The notes under the pieces are model-generated. The model saw only the letters and a program-made list of their open reading frames with translations. It searched no databases and was not told the DNA's origin. A stretch of DNA of 64,000 nt from Pseudomonas marginalis (GTDB lineage: Bacteria; Pseudomonadota; Gammaproteobacteria; Pseudomonadales; Pseudomonadaceae): the NCBI RefSeq assembly GCF_024169655.1, contig NZ_JALJWV010000001.1, positions 4,756,001-4,820,000 of the forward strand, in the 5' to 3' direction. Both the position numbers and the translations under genes were made by a program. Of this stretch, positions 33,268 to 42,011 are shown piece by piece. Every line of letters starts with the position of its first letter. Position 1 is the first letter of the stretch.

Positions 33268-33605
33268 AGGCGAACTCCACTCCCAGCAGCGGGGCACGCC
33301 GGAAGGATCAATCAGTCAATTCATGATTGGTAAAACGGGGTACTGAGTAACTACTGGGTAAGTCCATGGAGGTATTCCACAAGCCCCGGCGGGGCTGACG
33401 GGCGCAATGATACACCGCCCGCCGCTTTTAACGTCAAAAAACTGGTAAGAACAAGCGCTTGCGAGCCAAAGCTGAGGACTGGCCGCATCTATGAACTGCG
33501 ACGCCGCCGCGCGAAAGGAAAACACATGAGGTGGGAGAAAAAGGCTAAATCCTACAAAACCCCCAGACGGCAAAAAGCCCGCACTCGGCGGGCTTTTTGT
33601 TTGTA
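33268..33605. other. Non-coding region between mgtE and the tRNA-Arg genes
   Basis: I see no gene. The mgtE leader side holds a small perfect hairpin AGCCCC-GGC-GGGGCT (33382-33396); the tRNA side holds the terminator at 33572-33599. Confidence 0.6.
33572..33599 (-). terminator. Terminator downstream of the tRNA-Arg gene pair
   Basis: AAAAAGCCCGC, loop ACTCG, GCGGGCTTTTT. On the minus strand it lies directly after the tRNA transcripts and ends in a U-run. Confidence 0.85.
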
Positions 33606-33682
33606 TGGTGCACTCGACAGGATTCGAACCTGTGACCGCTCGGTTCGTAGCCGAGTACTCTATCCAGCTGAGCTACGAGTGC
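33606..33682 (-). tRNA. tRNA-Arg (ACG), copy 1
   Basis: The minus strand reads GCACTCGTAGCTCAGCTGG and folds into a cloverleaf. The anticodon loop CTACGAA gives ACG (read as ICG, codons CGT/CGC/CGA), and the 3' CCA is encoded. It is identical to the copy at 33755. Confidence 0.97.
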
Positions 33683-33754
33683 AGATTGTGTTTTTAGACC
33701 AGATCACAACTGGTTGTAACAAAATCACCTGCATTACTGCAACTGACTCTTAAA

Positions 33755-33831
33755 TGGTGCACTCGACAGGATTCGAACCTGTGACCGCTCGGTTCGTAGC
33801 CGAGTACTCTATCCAGCTGAGCTACGAGTGC
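33755..33831 (-). tRNA. tRNA-Arg (ACG), copy 2
   Basis: This has the same 77-base sequence as the copy at 33606, including the encoded CCA. The two start 149 bases apart and are probably processed from one transcript with the tRNA-Ser upstream. Confidence 0.97.
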
Positions 33832-33941
33832 ATTTGTTGCAATGCGCATTATAGGCCGTTCAATCTCTATGTAAAGCGATTTTTTCGAGTAATTTCAACA
33901 ACTTACCGATAAATCCAGATTGCAACGTACTAAGCAAATAA

Positions 33942-34032
33942 TGGCGGAGAACGGGGGATTCGAACCCCCGACACCCTTTTGAGGTGTACTCCCTTAGCAG
34001 GGGAGCGCCTTCGGCCACTCGGCCAGCTCTCC
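33942..34032 (-). tRNA. tRNA-Ser (GCT)
   Basis: The minus strand reads GGAGAGCTGGCCGAGTGGCC. It is a class II tRNA of 91 bases with a long variable arm. Anticodon loop CTGCTAA gives anticodon GCT (codons AGC/AGT). CCA is encoded. It lies next to rsmA, as in other pseudomonads. Confidence 0.97.
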
Positions 34033-34094
34033 GCAACACGGGGCGTATATTAACCACGTTCTTCCCCGTTTGCAAACATAAAAAACGATAAAAA

Positions 34095-34283
34095 TTAAAG
34101 GCTTGGTTCTTCGTCCTTCTCTTTCTTGATCCGCAGATAGATTTCCTCGCGATGGACCGCTACCTCTTTCGGAGCGTTAACCCCAATACGCACTTGATTG
34201 CCTTTGACGCCGAGCACGGTCACGGTGATTTCGCCATCACCAATAATCAGGCTTTCTGCGCAACGACGGGTCAGAATCAACAT
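34095..34283 (-). CDS. rsmA: Global translational regulator RsmA (CsrA family)
   Basis: This is a 62-aa homodimeric RNA-binding protein that blocks translation at GGA-containing leaders in the Gac/Rsm pathway. MLILTRRCAESLIIGD, VLGVKGNQVRIGVNAPKEVAVHREEIY and the RNA-contact residues Arg44-type in VAVHREEI are conserved. I chose the ATG at 34283; the six residues upstream in frame are not family-like. Its position between lysC and a tRNA-Ser gene is the usual rsmA locus. Confidence 0.96.
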   Translation of the reverse strand: MLILTRRCAESLIIGDGEITVTVLGVKGNQVRIGVNAPKEVAVHREEIYLRIKKEKDEEPSL

Positions 34284-34420
34284 ACCTTTCACCTCACGCA
34301 CTTCAGTTCAGGAACAACAGTCTGCAAAAAAAGGCCTTCGACCTACGGCTCAACGGCCATAGCCCTACCGGCTAAGTATTGTCGAGCCCGTGCAAAACAC
34401 ACGCGCCCTACAAAAAAATG

Positions 34421-34443
34421 AAAGGCGCGGTAAACCGCGCCTT
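34421..34443 (-). terminator. Terminator after lysC
   Basis: AAAGGCGCGG and CCGCGCCTT pair around TAAA; on the minus strand the stem is followed by CATTTTTTT. Confidence 0.85.
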
Positions 34444-34455
34444 CCTGGCATTGCG

Positions 34456-35697
34456 TCACTCGCCCTGTCGGGCCGGAGCGTCCAGCTCAAAAGCGGTATG
34501 CAGCGCGCGTACAGCCAGTTCCAGGTACTTCTCTTCGATCACCACCGAGACTTTGATTTCCGACGTGGAGATCATCTGGATGTTGATGCTTTCCTTGGCC
34601 AGGGCCTCGAACATGCGGCTGGCAACGCCAGCATGGGAACGCATGCCCACGCCCACGATCGACACCTTGGCAATCTTGGTATCGCCGACCACTTCACGCG
34701 CGCCAATCCCGCTCGCGGTGTTCTGCAGGATACGCTCGGCCGCTTCGTACTCATTGCGATGAACGGTGAAGGTGAAATCGGTGGTGTTATCGTGCGAAAC
34801 GTTCTGCACGATCATGTCGACTTCAATGTTCGCGCCGCTGATCGGGCCGAGGATCTTGAACGCAACGCCCGGGGTGTCTGGCACGCCACGGATCGTCAGC
34901 TTGGCTTCATCGCGGTTGAAAGCGATGCCGGAAATGATCGGCTGTTCCATGGATTCCTCTTCATCAATAGTAATGAGGGTGCCCGGACCCTCCTTGAAGC
35001 TGTGCAATACGCGCAGCGGAACGTTGTACTTGCCGGCGAATTCCACCGCACGGATCTGCAACACCTTGGAACCGAGGCTGGCCATTTCCAGCATCTCTTC
35101 GAAGGTAATCTTGTCCAGGCGCTGGGCCACGGACACCACGCGCGGATCAGTGGTGTAGACGCCGTCCACATCGGTATAGATCTGGCATTCGTCAGCCTTG
35201 AGCGCGGCCGCCAGGGCCACACCGGTGGTATCCGAACCGCCACGCCCGAGGGTGGTGATATTGCCGTGCTCGTCAACGCCCTGGAAACCGGCGACAACTA
35301 CCACACGACCAGCCTTCAGATCAGCGCGAATCTTCTGATCATCGATCTGCAGGATACGCGCCTTGGTGTGTGCGCTGTCGGTGAGGATACGCACCTGACT
35401 GCCAGTGTAGGACACCGCCGGCACACCGCGCTTGTTCAGCGCCATGGCCAGCAGGCCAATGGTCACCTGCTCACCGGTGGACACGATCACATCCAGCTCA
35501 CGCGCCAGCGGTTGTTGATCGCCGCTGATGGCCTTGGCCAGTTCGATCAGGCGATTGGTCTCGCCGCTCATGGCCGACAGCACCACCACCAGGTCATCGC
35601 CGGCGTCGCGGAATTTCTTAACCTTGTCGGCGACCTGCTCGATTCTTTCGACAGAGCCGACCGAGGTGCCTCCAAATTTCTGTACGATCAAAGCCAT
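34456..35697 (-). CDS. lysC: Aspartate kinase
   Basis: This 413-aa enzyme phosphorylates aspartate, the first step to lysine, threonine and methionine. The N-terminal kinase domain starts MALIVQKFGGTSVGSVERI and includes FQGVDEHGNITTLGRGGSDTTGVALAAAL. Two ACT domains follow residue ~265 (ISGIAFNRDEAKLTIRGVPDTPGVAFKIL and SIVGVGMRSHAGVASRMFEAL) and give feedback control by lysine and threonine. Gene order rsmA-lysC-alaS is typical of Pseudomonas. Confidence 0.97.
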   Translation of the reverse strand: MALIVQKFGGTSVGSVERIEQVADKVKKFRDAGDDLVVVLSAMSGETNRLIELAKAISGDQQPLARELDVIVSTGEQVTIGLLAMALNKRGVPAVSYTGSQVRILTDSAHTKARILQIDDQKIRADLKAGRVVVVAGFQGVDEHGNITTLGRGGSDTTGVALAAALKADECQIYTDVDGVYTTDPRVVSVAQRLDKITFEEMLEMASLGSKVLQIRAVEFAGKYNVPLRVLHSFKEGPGTLITIDEEESMEQPIISGIAFNRDEAKLTIRGVPDTPGVAFKILGPISGANIEVDMIVQNVSHDNTTDFTFTVHRNEYEAAERILQNTASGIGAREVVGDTKIAKVSIVGVGMRSHAGVASRMFEALAKESINIQMISTSEIKVSVVIEEKYLELAVRALHTAFELDAPARQGE

Positions 35698-35757
35698 TTC
35701 TAAGCCGCCTCAGCCCGTAAAGGGGCGCCCAATAAACCAATCTTCCAGCAACCGAGC

Positions 35758-35782
35758 GAGCCCGTGACTAGACCACGGGCTC
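35758..35782. other. Hairpin between alaS and lysC
   Basis: GAGCCCGTG and CACGGGCTC are perfect nine-base arms. It lies 13 bases after the alaS stop on the minus strand. No U-run follows, so it may be a weak terminator or an RNA-processing site. Confidence 0.5.
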
Positions 35783-35794
35783 ATTCACAGCGCC

Positions 35795-38413
35795 TTAAAT
35801 GCCTGCCTCGACAAACGGCACGGTCAAGGCCAGGGCCGCGTCCAGGGCACCGGCATCAACACCACCGCCTTGTGCCATGTCCGGACGACCACCGCCCTTC
35901 CCGCCCACTGCCGCAGCGGCTTGCTTCATCAAATCACCGGCCTTGAGTTGGCCAGTCAGGTCTTTGGTTACACCGGCAACCAGAACGACCTTATCCTCAT
36001 GGACACTGCCGAGCAGGATCACTGCGCGGCCGAGCTTGTTCTTCAACTGATCGACCAAGGCCAACAACGCCTTGCCGTCCTGGCCGTCCAGACGCACCGC
36101 CAGGACTTTCACGCCCTTGACGTCCTGCGCAGAAGCCGACAGGTCGTCGCCTGCCGCGCTGGCCGCCTTGGCTTGCAACTGTTCCAGCTGTTTCTCCAGC
36201 GCACGGTTGCGCTCCAGCACGGCGGACAGTTTGTCGATCAGATTGTCACGGCTACCCTTGACCAGGCTGGCCGCTTCCTTGAGTTGTTCTTCGCCCGCAT
36301 TGAGGTAGGCCAGGGCCGCAGCGCCGGTCACCGCCTCAATACGACGCACACCGGACGCCACACCGCCTTCGCTGATGATTTTCAGCAGGCCGATGTCGCC
36401 GGTACGATTGGCGTGGATACCGCCGCACAGCTCCACCGAGAAGTTGCCGCCCATGCTCAGGACGCGCACGTTGTCGCCGTACTTCTCGCCGAACAGCGCC
36501 ATGGCGCCTTTGGCCTTGGCGGTCTCGATGTCGGTTTCCTCGGTTTCCACCGCGGTGTTCTTACGCACTTGGGCGTTGACGATGTCTTCCAGGGCCTTGA
36601 TCTGCGCAGGCTTGATCGCTTCAAAGTGGCTGAAGTCGAAACGCAGGCGCTGGCTGTCAACCAACGACCCCTTCTGCTGGACGTGCTCGCCCAACACCTG
36701 GCGCAGTGCCGCGTGCAGCAAGTGGGTGGCCGAGTGGTTCAGCGCAGTGGCGTGGCGCACGTCGGCGTCCACCTGGGCGTCCACCGGCGAACCGACGGTC
36801 AGGCTGCCCGACGCCAGCACGCCGTGGTGCAGGAACGCACCGCCGGTCTTGGTGGTATCGCGCACATCAAAACGACCGGAAGAGGCCTTGAGGAAACCGC
36901 AGTCGCCAATCTGCCCACCGGATTCGGCGTAGAACGGCGTCTGGTCCAGGACCACCACGCCGTCATCGCCTTCACTCAGGACGTCGACCGACTGGCCGTC
37001 TTTATACAGGGCGATCACTTTGGCCGAACCGTGGGTGGCCTTGTAGCCAGTGAACTCGGTGGCCACGTCAACCTTGACCAGGCTGTTGTAGTCCATGCCG
37101 AAGGAGCTGGCGGAACGTGCGCGTACACGCTGGGCTTCCATCTCGCGCTCGAAACCTTCCTCGTCGAGGGTCAGGTTGCGCTCACGGGCGATGTCACCGG
37201 TCAGGTCCATCGGGAAACCGTAGGTATCGTAGAGTTTGAACACCACGTCGCCCGGCACCACGCTGCCCTGCAGGCCGGCGAGGTCTTGCTCGAGGATCTT
37301 CAGGCCCTGTTCCAGGGTCTTGGCGAACTGCTCTTCTTCAGCCTTGAGCACGCGCTCGATGTGCGCCTGGTTCTGGGTGAGTTCCGGGAAGGCTGCGCCC
37401 ATCTCGGCGACCAGCGCCGCGACGATCTGGTAGAAGAAGCTGCCGTTGGCGCCCAGCTTGTTACCGTGACGGCAGGCGCGACGGATGATACGACGCAGCA
37501 CGTAGCCACGGCCTTCATTCGACGGCAGCACGCCGTCGGCAATCAGGAAACCGCAGGAACGGATGTGGTCAGCCACCACTTTGAGCGATGCCTGGTCTTC
37601 ATTGGCGCAACCGATGGCCTTGGCCGCAGCGGCCAGCAGGCTCTGGAACAGGTCGATCTCGTAGTTGGAGTGAACGTGCTGCATCACCGCACTGATCCGC
37701 TCCAGGCCCATGCCGGTATCCACCGACGGTGCCGGCAGCGGATGCAGCACGCCATCGGCGGTGCGGTTGAACTGCATGAACACGTTGTTCCAGATCTCGA
37801 TGTAACGGTCGCCGTCTTCTTCCGGCGAACCCGGTGGGCCGCCCCAGATATCGGCGCCGTGATCGTAGAAAATCTCGGTGCAAGGGCCGCACGGGCCGGT
37901 ATCGCCCATGGTCCAGAAGTTGTCGGAGGCGTAAGGCGCGCCCTTGTTGTCGCCGATACGCACCATGCGCTCAGGCGGCACGCCGACTTGCTGGGTCCAG
38001 ATGTCGTAGGCTTCGTCATCGCTGGCGTAGACGGTGACCCAGAGCTTTTCCTTCGGCAGTTTCAGCACGCCAGTGAGGAAGGTCCAGGCGAAGTTGATCG
38101 CATCTTGCTTGAAATAGTCGCCAAAGCTGAAGTTGCCGAGCATTTCGAAAAACGTGTGGTGGCGGGCGGTGTAGCCGACGTTTTCCAGGTCGTTGTGCTT
38201 GCCACCGGCGCGCACGCATTTCTGGCTGCTGACCGCGCGGGTGTAGGCACGCTTTTCCTGGCCCAGGAAGCAGTCCTTGAACTGGTTCATCCCCGCGTTA
38301 GTGAACAGCAGGGTAGGGTCATTGCCTGGGATCAAGGAGCTGGAGGCGACACGGGTGTGACCTTGCTCTTCGAAGAAGCGAAGGAAGGCTTCACGGATTT
38401 CTGCGCTTTTCAT
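35795..38413 (-). CDS. alaS: Alanyl-tRNA synthetase
   Basis: This 872-aa enzyme charges tRNA-Ala. The class II catalytic core begins MKSAEIREAFLRFFEEQGHTRVASSSLIPGNDPTLLFTNAGM. The editing domain has HSATHLLHAALRQVLG and CGGIHANRTGDIG, which provide the zinc-binding His and Cys residues. The C-Ala domain at the end contains KGGGRPDMAQGGG. I chose the ATG at 38413, preceded by GGAAGAACCT; the in-frame extension is not family-like. Confidence 0.97.
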   Translation of the reverse strand: MKSAEIREAFLRFFEEQGHTRVASSSLIPGNDPTLLFTNAGMNQFKDCFLGQEKRAYTRAVSSQKCVRAGGKHNDLENVGYTARHHTFFEMLGNFSFGDYFKQDAINFAWTFLTGVLKLPKEKLWVTVYASDDEAYDIWTQQVGVPPERMVRIGDNKGAPYASDNFWTMGDTGPCGPCTEIFYDHGADIWGGPPGSPEEDGDRYIEIWNNVFMQFNRTADGVLHPLPAPSVDTGMGLERISAVMQHVHSNYEIDLFQSLLAAAAKAIGCANEDQASLKVVADHIRSCGFLIADGVLPSNEGRGYVLRRIIRRACRHGNKLGANGSFFYQIVAALVAEMGAAFPELTQNQAHIERVLKAEEEQFAKTLEQGLKILEQDLAGLQGSVVPGDVVFKLYDTYGFPMDLTGDIARERNLTLDEEGFEREMEAQRVRARSASSFGMDYNSLVKVDVATEFTGYKATHGSAKVIALYKDGQSVDVLSEGDDGVVVLDQTPFYAESGGQIGDCGFLKASSGRFDVRDTTKTGGAFLHHGVLASGSLTVGSPVDAQVDADVRHATALNHSATHLLHAALRQVLGEHVQQKGSLVDSQRLRFDFSHFEAIKPAQIKALEDIVNAQVRKNTAVETEETDIETAKAKGAMALFGEKYGDNVRVLSMGGNFSVELCGGIHANRTGDIGLLKIISEGGVASGVRRIEAVTGAAALAYLNAGEEQLKEAASLVKGSRDNLIDKLSAVLERNRALEKQLEQLQAKAASAAGDDLSASAQDVKGVKVLAVRLDGQDGKALLALVDQLKNKLGRAVILLGSVHEDKVVLVAGVTKDLTGQLKAGDLMKQAAAAVGGKGGGRPDMAQGGGVDAGALDAALALTVPFVEAGI

Positions 38414-38559
38414 TAGGTTCTTCCACGGAGTCTGAGGCCAAAGGCCAGTGCGCAACATCATCAGACGGAGCGACGGCAAAGGGCCGCATTATATCGGCCC
38501 TTTGCCGGTGGTACAGCGTGTTTATGTGATAGAAACAGTCAATTAGACAGTCTGCACGG

Positions 38560-39564
<1,005 letters not shown>

Positions 39565-39760
39565 TAAACTGGCCTCTGACGGGTTGGGCGTTTTTTTTTG
39601 TACTGACGATTACTGCGGGTAAAGCCACGGAATATCAAGCCCTATGCTGCGTCAATCGAATATCAATCAAACAAACCGATATAGGCTATCGATACGGCAA
39701 TCGTGCAGTTTCTGAAAAACCATGTTAAAAACTCTGCGCCGCCAGGGTTCTGGCGGCAAC
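39565..39760. other. Intergenic region between ltaE and the FMN riboswitch
   Basis: I see only divergent promoter sequence here, ahead of ltaE on one strand and the riboswitch transcript on the other. A GCGCCGCCAGG/TGGCGGC pairing near 39736-39757 directly precedes the riboswitch. Confidence 0.5.
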
Positions 39761-39922
39761 GTTCTCAGGGCGGGGTGCAATTCCCCACCGGCGGTAATTG
39801 CGCGCAATGTGCATAGCCCGCGAGCGCTTGGCGCCTCGAACTGCTCCGGCAGGACGGCGACAAGGTCAGCAGACCCGGTGTGATCCCGGGGCCGACGGTC
39901 ATAGTCCGGATGAAGAGAGAAC
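39761..39922 (+). promoter_or_regulatory. FMN riboswitch (RFN element)
   Basis: All conserved blocks of the RFN element are present in order: GTTCTCAGGGCGGGGTGCAA, CCCCACCGGCGGTAA, AGCCCGCGAGCG, GGTCAGCAGACCCGGTG, GGGCCGACGGTCATAGTCCGG and ATGAAGAGAGAAC. The outer stem GTTCTC/GAGAAC closes it. It senses flavin mononucleotide and should switch off the lumazine synthase gene 117 bases downstream. Confidence 0.95.
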
Positions 39923-40009
39923 GGGATTGGCGCCAAAGGGCCGCGCGCTGAGTTCATGCTTGCATGACCCAGCTGTTCGTACCCTTAAATCCCATTCGAT
40001 CCATAACGC

Positions 40010-40032
40010 CCTGTTTTTTTCTTAAACAGGAG
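40010..40032 (+). promoter_or_regulatory. Hairpin that can hide the ribH ribosome-binding site
   Basis: CCTGTTT pairs with AAACAGG; the last AGG is the start of the AGGAG Shine-Dalgarno seven bases before the ATG. The T-run is in the loop, so it is not a terminator. It suggests that FMN controls translation here. Confidence 0.6.
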
Positions 40033-40039
40033 TCAGAAC

Positions 40040-40549
40040 ATGCAACCCACCGCAATCGATAGCAAAAGCAAAAACCACCACGGCGAGCGCGTCGCGTTTA
40101 TCCAGGCCTGCTGGCACAAGGATATTGTCGACCAATCGCGCAAAGGCTTCCTCAGCGAAATGATCGCCCTGGGTTACCAGGAATCGGACATCGATTTCTT
40201 CGAAGTCGGTGGCGCCTTTGAAATGCCCCTGCACGCCAAGCTGCTGGCCAAGACCGGCCGTTACGCCGGCATCGTTGCCGCGGCCCTGGTGGTGGACGGC
40301 GGCATCTACCGTCACGAGTTCGTGGCCCAATCGGTGGTCAGCGGCCTGATGCAGGTGCAGCTGGAAACCGAAGTGCCGGTGTTCTCGGTGTCCCTGACCC
40401 CGCACCACTTCCACGCGGGCAGCGAGCACCATGCGTTTTTCCATGATCATTTCGTACACAAAGGCCAGGAAGCGGCACGCACCTGCGCCGACACCTTGCA
40501 CAAGGTGCGGGCGATCCGCCGCAGCGAGCCGCGTGCGGTAGCAGTTTAA
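40040..40549 (+). CDS. ribH: 6,7-dimethyl-8-ribityllumazine synthase, type II (RibH2-like)
   Basis: This 169-aa enzyme makes the immediate precursor of riboflavin. Motifs RVAFIQACWHKDIVDQ, FFEVGGAFEMPLHAKLLAKTGRY, ALVVDGGIYRHEFVAQSVVSGL and the catalytic-region histidine in TPHHFH fit the type II class, as in Brucella RibH2, more than the housekeeping RibH of a rib operon. It stands alone under an FMN riboswitch, so it is probably a second, flavin-regulated copy; the main ribH is not in this window. A REPIN separates it from convergent aruE. Confidence 0.9.
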   Translation: MQPTAIDSKSKNHHGERVAFIQACWHKDIVDQSRKGFLSEMIALGYQESDIDFFEVGGAFEMPLHAKLLAKTGRYAGIVAAALVVDGGIYRHEFVAQSVVSGLMQVQLETEVPVFSVSLTPHHFHAGSEHHAFFHDHFVHKGQEAARTCADTLHKVRAIRRSEPRAVAV

Positions 40550-40568
40550 GCAACACCGCAAAACAAAA

Positions 40569-40657
40569 TGTGGGAGGGGGCTTGCCCCCGATGGCGGTGT
40601 CTCAGCTACAGATGAGCTGACTGACACTCTGCTATCGGGGGCAAGCCCCCTCCCACA
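40569..40657. repeat. REPIN 3 (two inverted REP elements)
   Basis: TGTGGGAGGGGGCTTGCCCC and its mirror are both of the simple type; one tail reads GATGGC instead of GATAGC. It lies between convergent ribH and aruE. Confidence 0.9.
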
Positions 40658-40681
40658 TTTGGATCCGGTTAAGGCTGAGAT

Positions 40682-41686
40682 CTACGCCAACCCGGCGTCC
40701 GTGGTCGGCACGATCAATATCCCTGCGCGCAAGCCATTCTTCACCTTCGGGTTCGGGAAGATGATGCGCGCGCCCTCCTCCTCGATCACCCAGCGGGTCT
40801 TGGCGACGTCCTCGGCGAGCAAGTAACCCTGGGCCAACGGCGAAAAGTTTTCCACGTCCGCCGGCAGGTGCAACAGGAATGCATCGCTGTGCTTGATGAC
40901 TTCGCGGGACACGGCAAACAGCTGCAGGCCATCCAGGCTGCCGGTGTCCGGCTCGGTGCCTTCGATGATCTGCGTCAGCCGGGTTTCCAGGCGCGACACG
41001 TCCACGCCCTGGTTCTGCCCGAATGGCCGTGCCTTGCCCAATTCCAGGGTGAAGGCCTCGGCGTCCAGTTGCTCATAAGTAAAGGCGGAGAAGGTGATCG
41101 AGGTTTTGTTCTGCAGCAGCACCGCCTGCATACCGGCGGCGCGCAAGCGCGCCAGTTCGTGGCGTGAATGCTGACGCCCGTCCTTCCACGGGTAGAGCGC
41201 AAACTGCTCGACCTTCGAGCCGCGAATGGCGGTGTGCAGGTCGTAATGCAGGCGCGCACGGCCAGGCAGGCTGAAGAAGCTGCGAGCCAATTGTTCCAGC
41301 TCGGCGGCGCGCATGGCTTCAGGGCCGATGTTTTTTTCGTGACGGCCGTTGAACAGCCGGTTGACGTCCAGTTCGAGGAAACGCTCGCCGCGACGCATGG
41401 CCTCGGGGTTGCCGAACAGGAACAGAATACGGGTGCGGGGTTTGATCTCCCCACGGGCGATGCCATGCAACAGGCGGTCGAGCAGTTCGATCGGCGCGGT
41501 TTCGTTGCCATGGATGCCGGACGACAGCAGCACGTCGCTGCCGTTGTCCCGCGCTTGCGGCGGGCGCACTTCGAGCGCGCCTTCGCTGAGCCAGCGCATC
41601 TGCACGCCGTCGACAGTCAGTTGAATTTTTTGCGCCGGTTCACGACCGGCGAGCGTCAGTTCAAGGAGTTTGCCGAGGGCGAGCAT
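40682..41686 (-). CDS. aruE: Succinylglutamate desuccinylase
   Basis: This 334-aa zinc hydrolase splits N-succinylglutamate into glutamate and succinate, the last step of the arginine succinyltransferase pathway. The metal-binding set is GIHGNETAPIEL (His and Glu) and RLHYDLHTAIRG (His). It closes the aru operon; its start is 11 bases after the stop of the small gene upstream. It is also known as astE. Confidence 0.95.
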   Translation of the reverse strand: MLALGKLLELTLAGREPAQKIQLTVDGVQMRWLSEGALEVRPPQARDNGSDVLLSSGIHGNETAPIELLDRLLHGIARGEIKPRTRILFLFGNPEAMRRGERFLELDVNRLFNGRHEKNIGPEAMRAAELEQLARSFFSLPGRARLHYDLHTAIRGSKVEQFALYPWKDGRQHSRHELARLRAAGMQAVLLQNKTSITFSAFTYEQLDAEAFTLELGKARPFGQNQGVDVSRLETRLTQIIEGTEPDTGSLDGLQLFAVSREVIKHSDAFLLHLPADVENFSPLAQGYLLAEDVAKTRWVIEEEGARIIFPNPKVKNGLRAGILIVPTTDAGLA

Positions 41687-41697
41687 AAGCAGCTTCC

Positions 41698-41988
41698 TTA
41701 GTGGTTGCAGCCTGGGCCGTGGACGTGATCGTCGTCATCACCCTCAACGTCGGCCGGTTCCATTTCCAGTTGCAGGCTCATCAGGTTGGTGGCCAGTGGG
41801 CGCATCAGCAGGTTGGCGTACTCGGCGTCGCCTTCTTCCACATCCACACCGATCAGCAGTTGGCCCCGGCCGTCGTGCTGAATCCAGACTTCCTTGCCCT
41901 GCCAGATCACGGCAACGCGGGTGCAGGAGGTTTCCAGTTGGGTGCCGTCGGTGTCTTCAAGGATCAGTTGCAGGGTATCGGTGCTCAT
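41698..41988 (-). CDS. Small conserved protein inside the aru operon
   Basis: This 96-aa protein lies between aruB and aruE, as does a hypothetical gene at the same place in P. aeruginosa. It is acidic, with strands in the first two thirds (LQLILEDTDGTQLETSCTRVAVIWQGKEVWIQHDGRGQLLIGV). The tail, DDDDHVHGPGCNH, is rich in Asp, His and Cys and could bind metal. There is no signal peptide or helix-turn-helix. Conservation of position suggests a link to arginine catabolism, but no function is known to me. Confidence 0.8.
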   Translation of the reverse strand: MSTDTLQLILEDTDGTQLETSCTRVAVIWQGKEVWIQHDGRGQLLIGVDVEEGDAEYANLLMRPLATNLMSLQLEMEPADVEGDDDDHVHGPGCNH

Positions 41989-42011
41989 AAATAGCTCTCA
42001 GCCGTGTGGCG

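Noticed and set aside
35870..38416. An 848-codon frame opposite alaS
   Set aside because: It mirrors alaS exactly and is His/Val/Gln-rich in the way antisense frames of GC-rich genes are.
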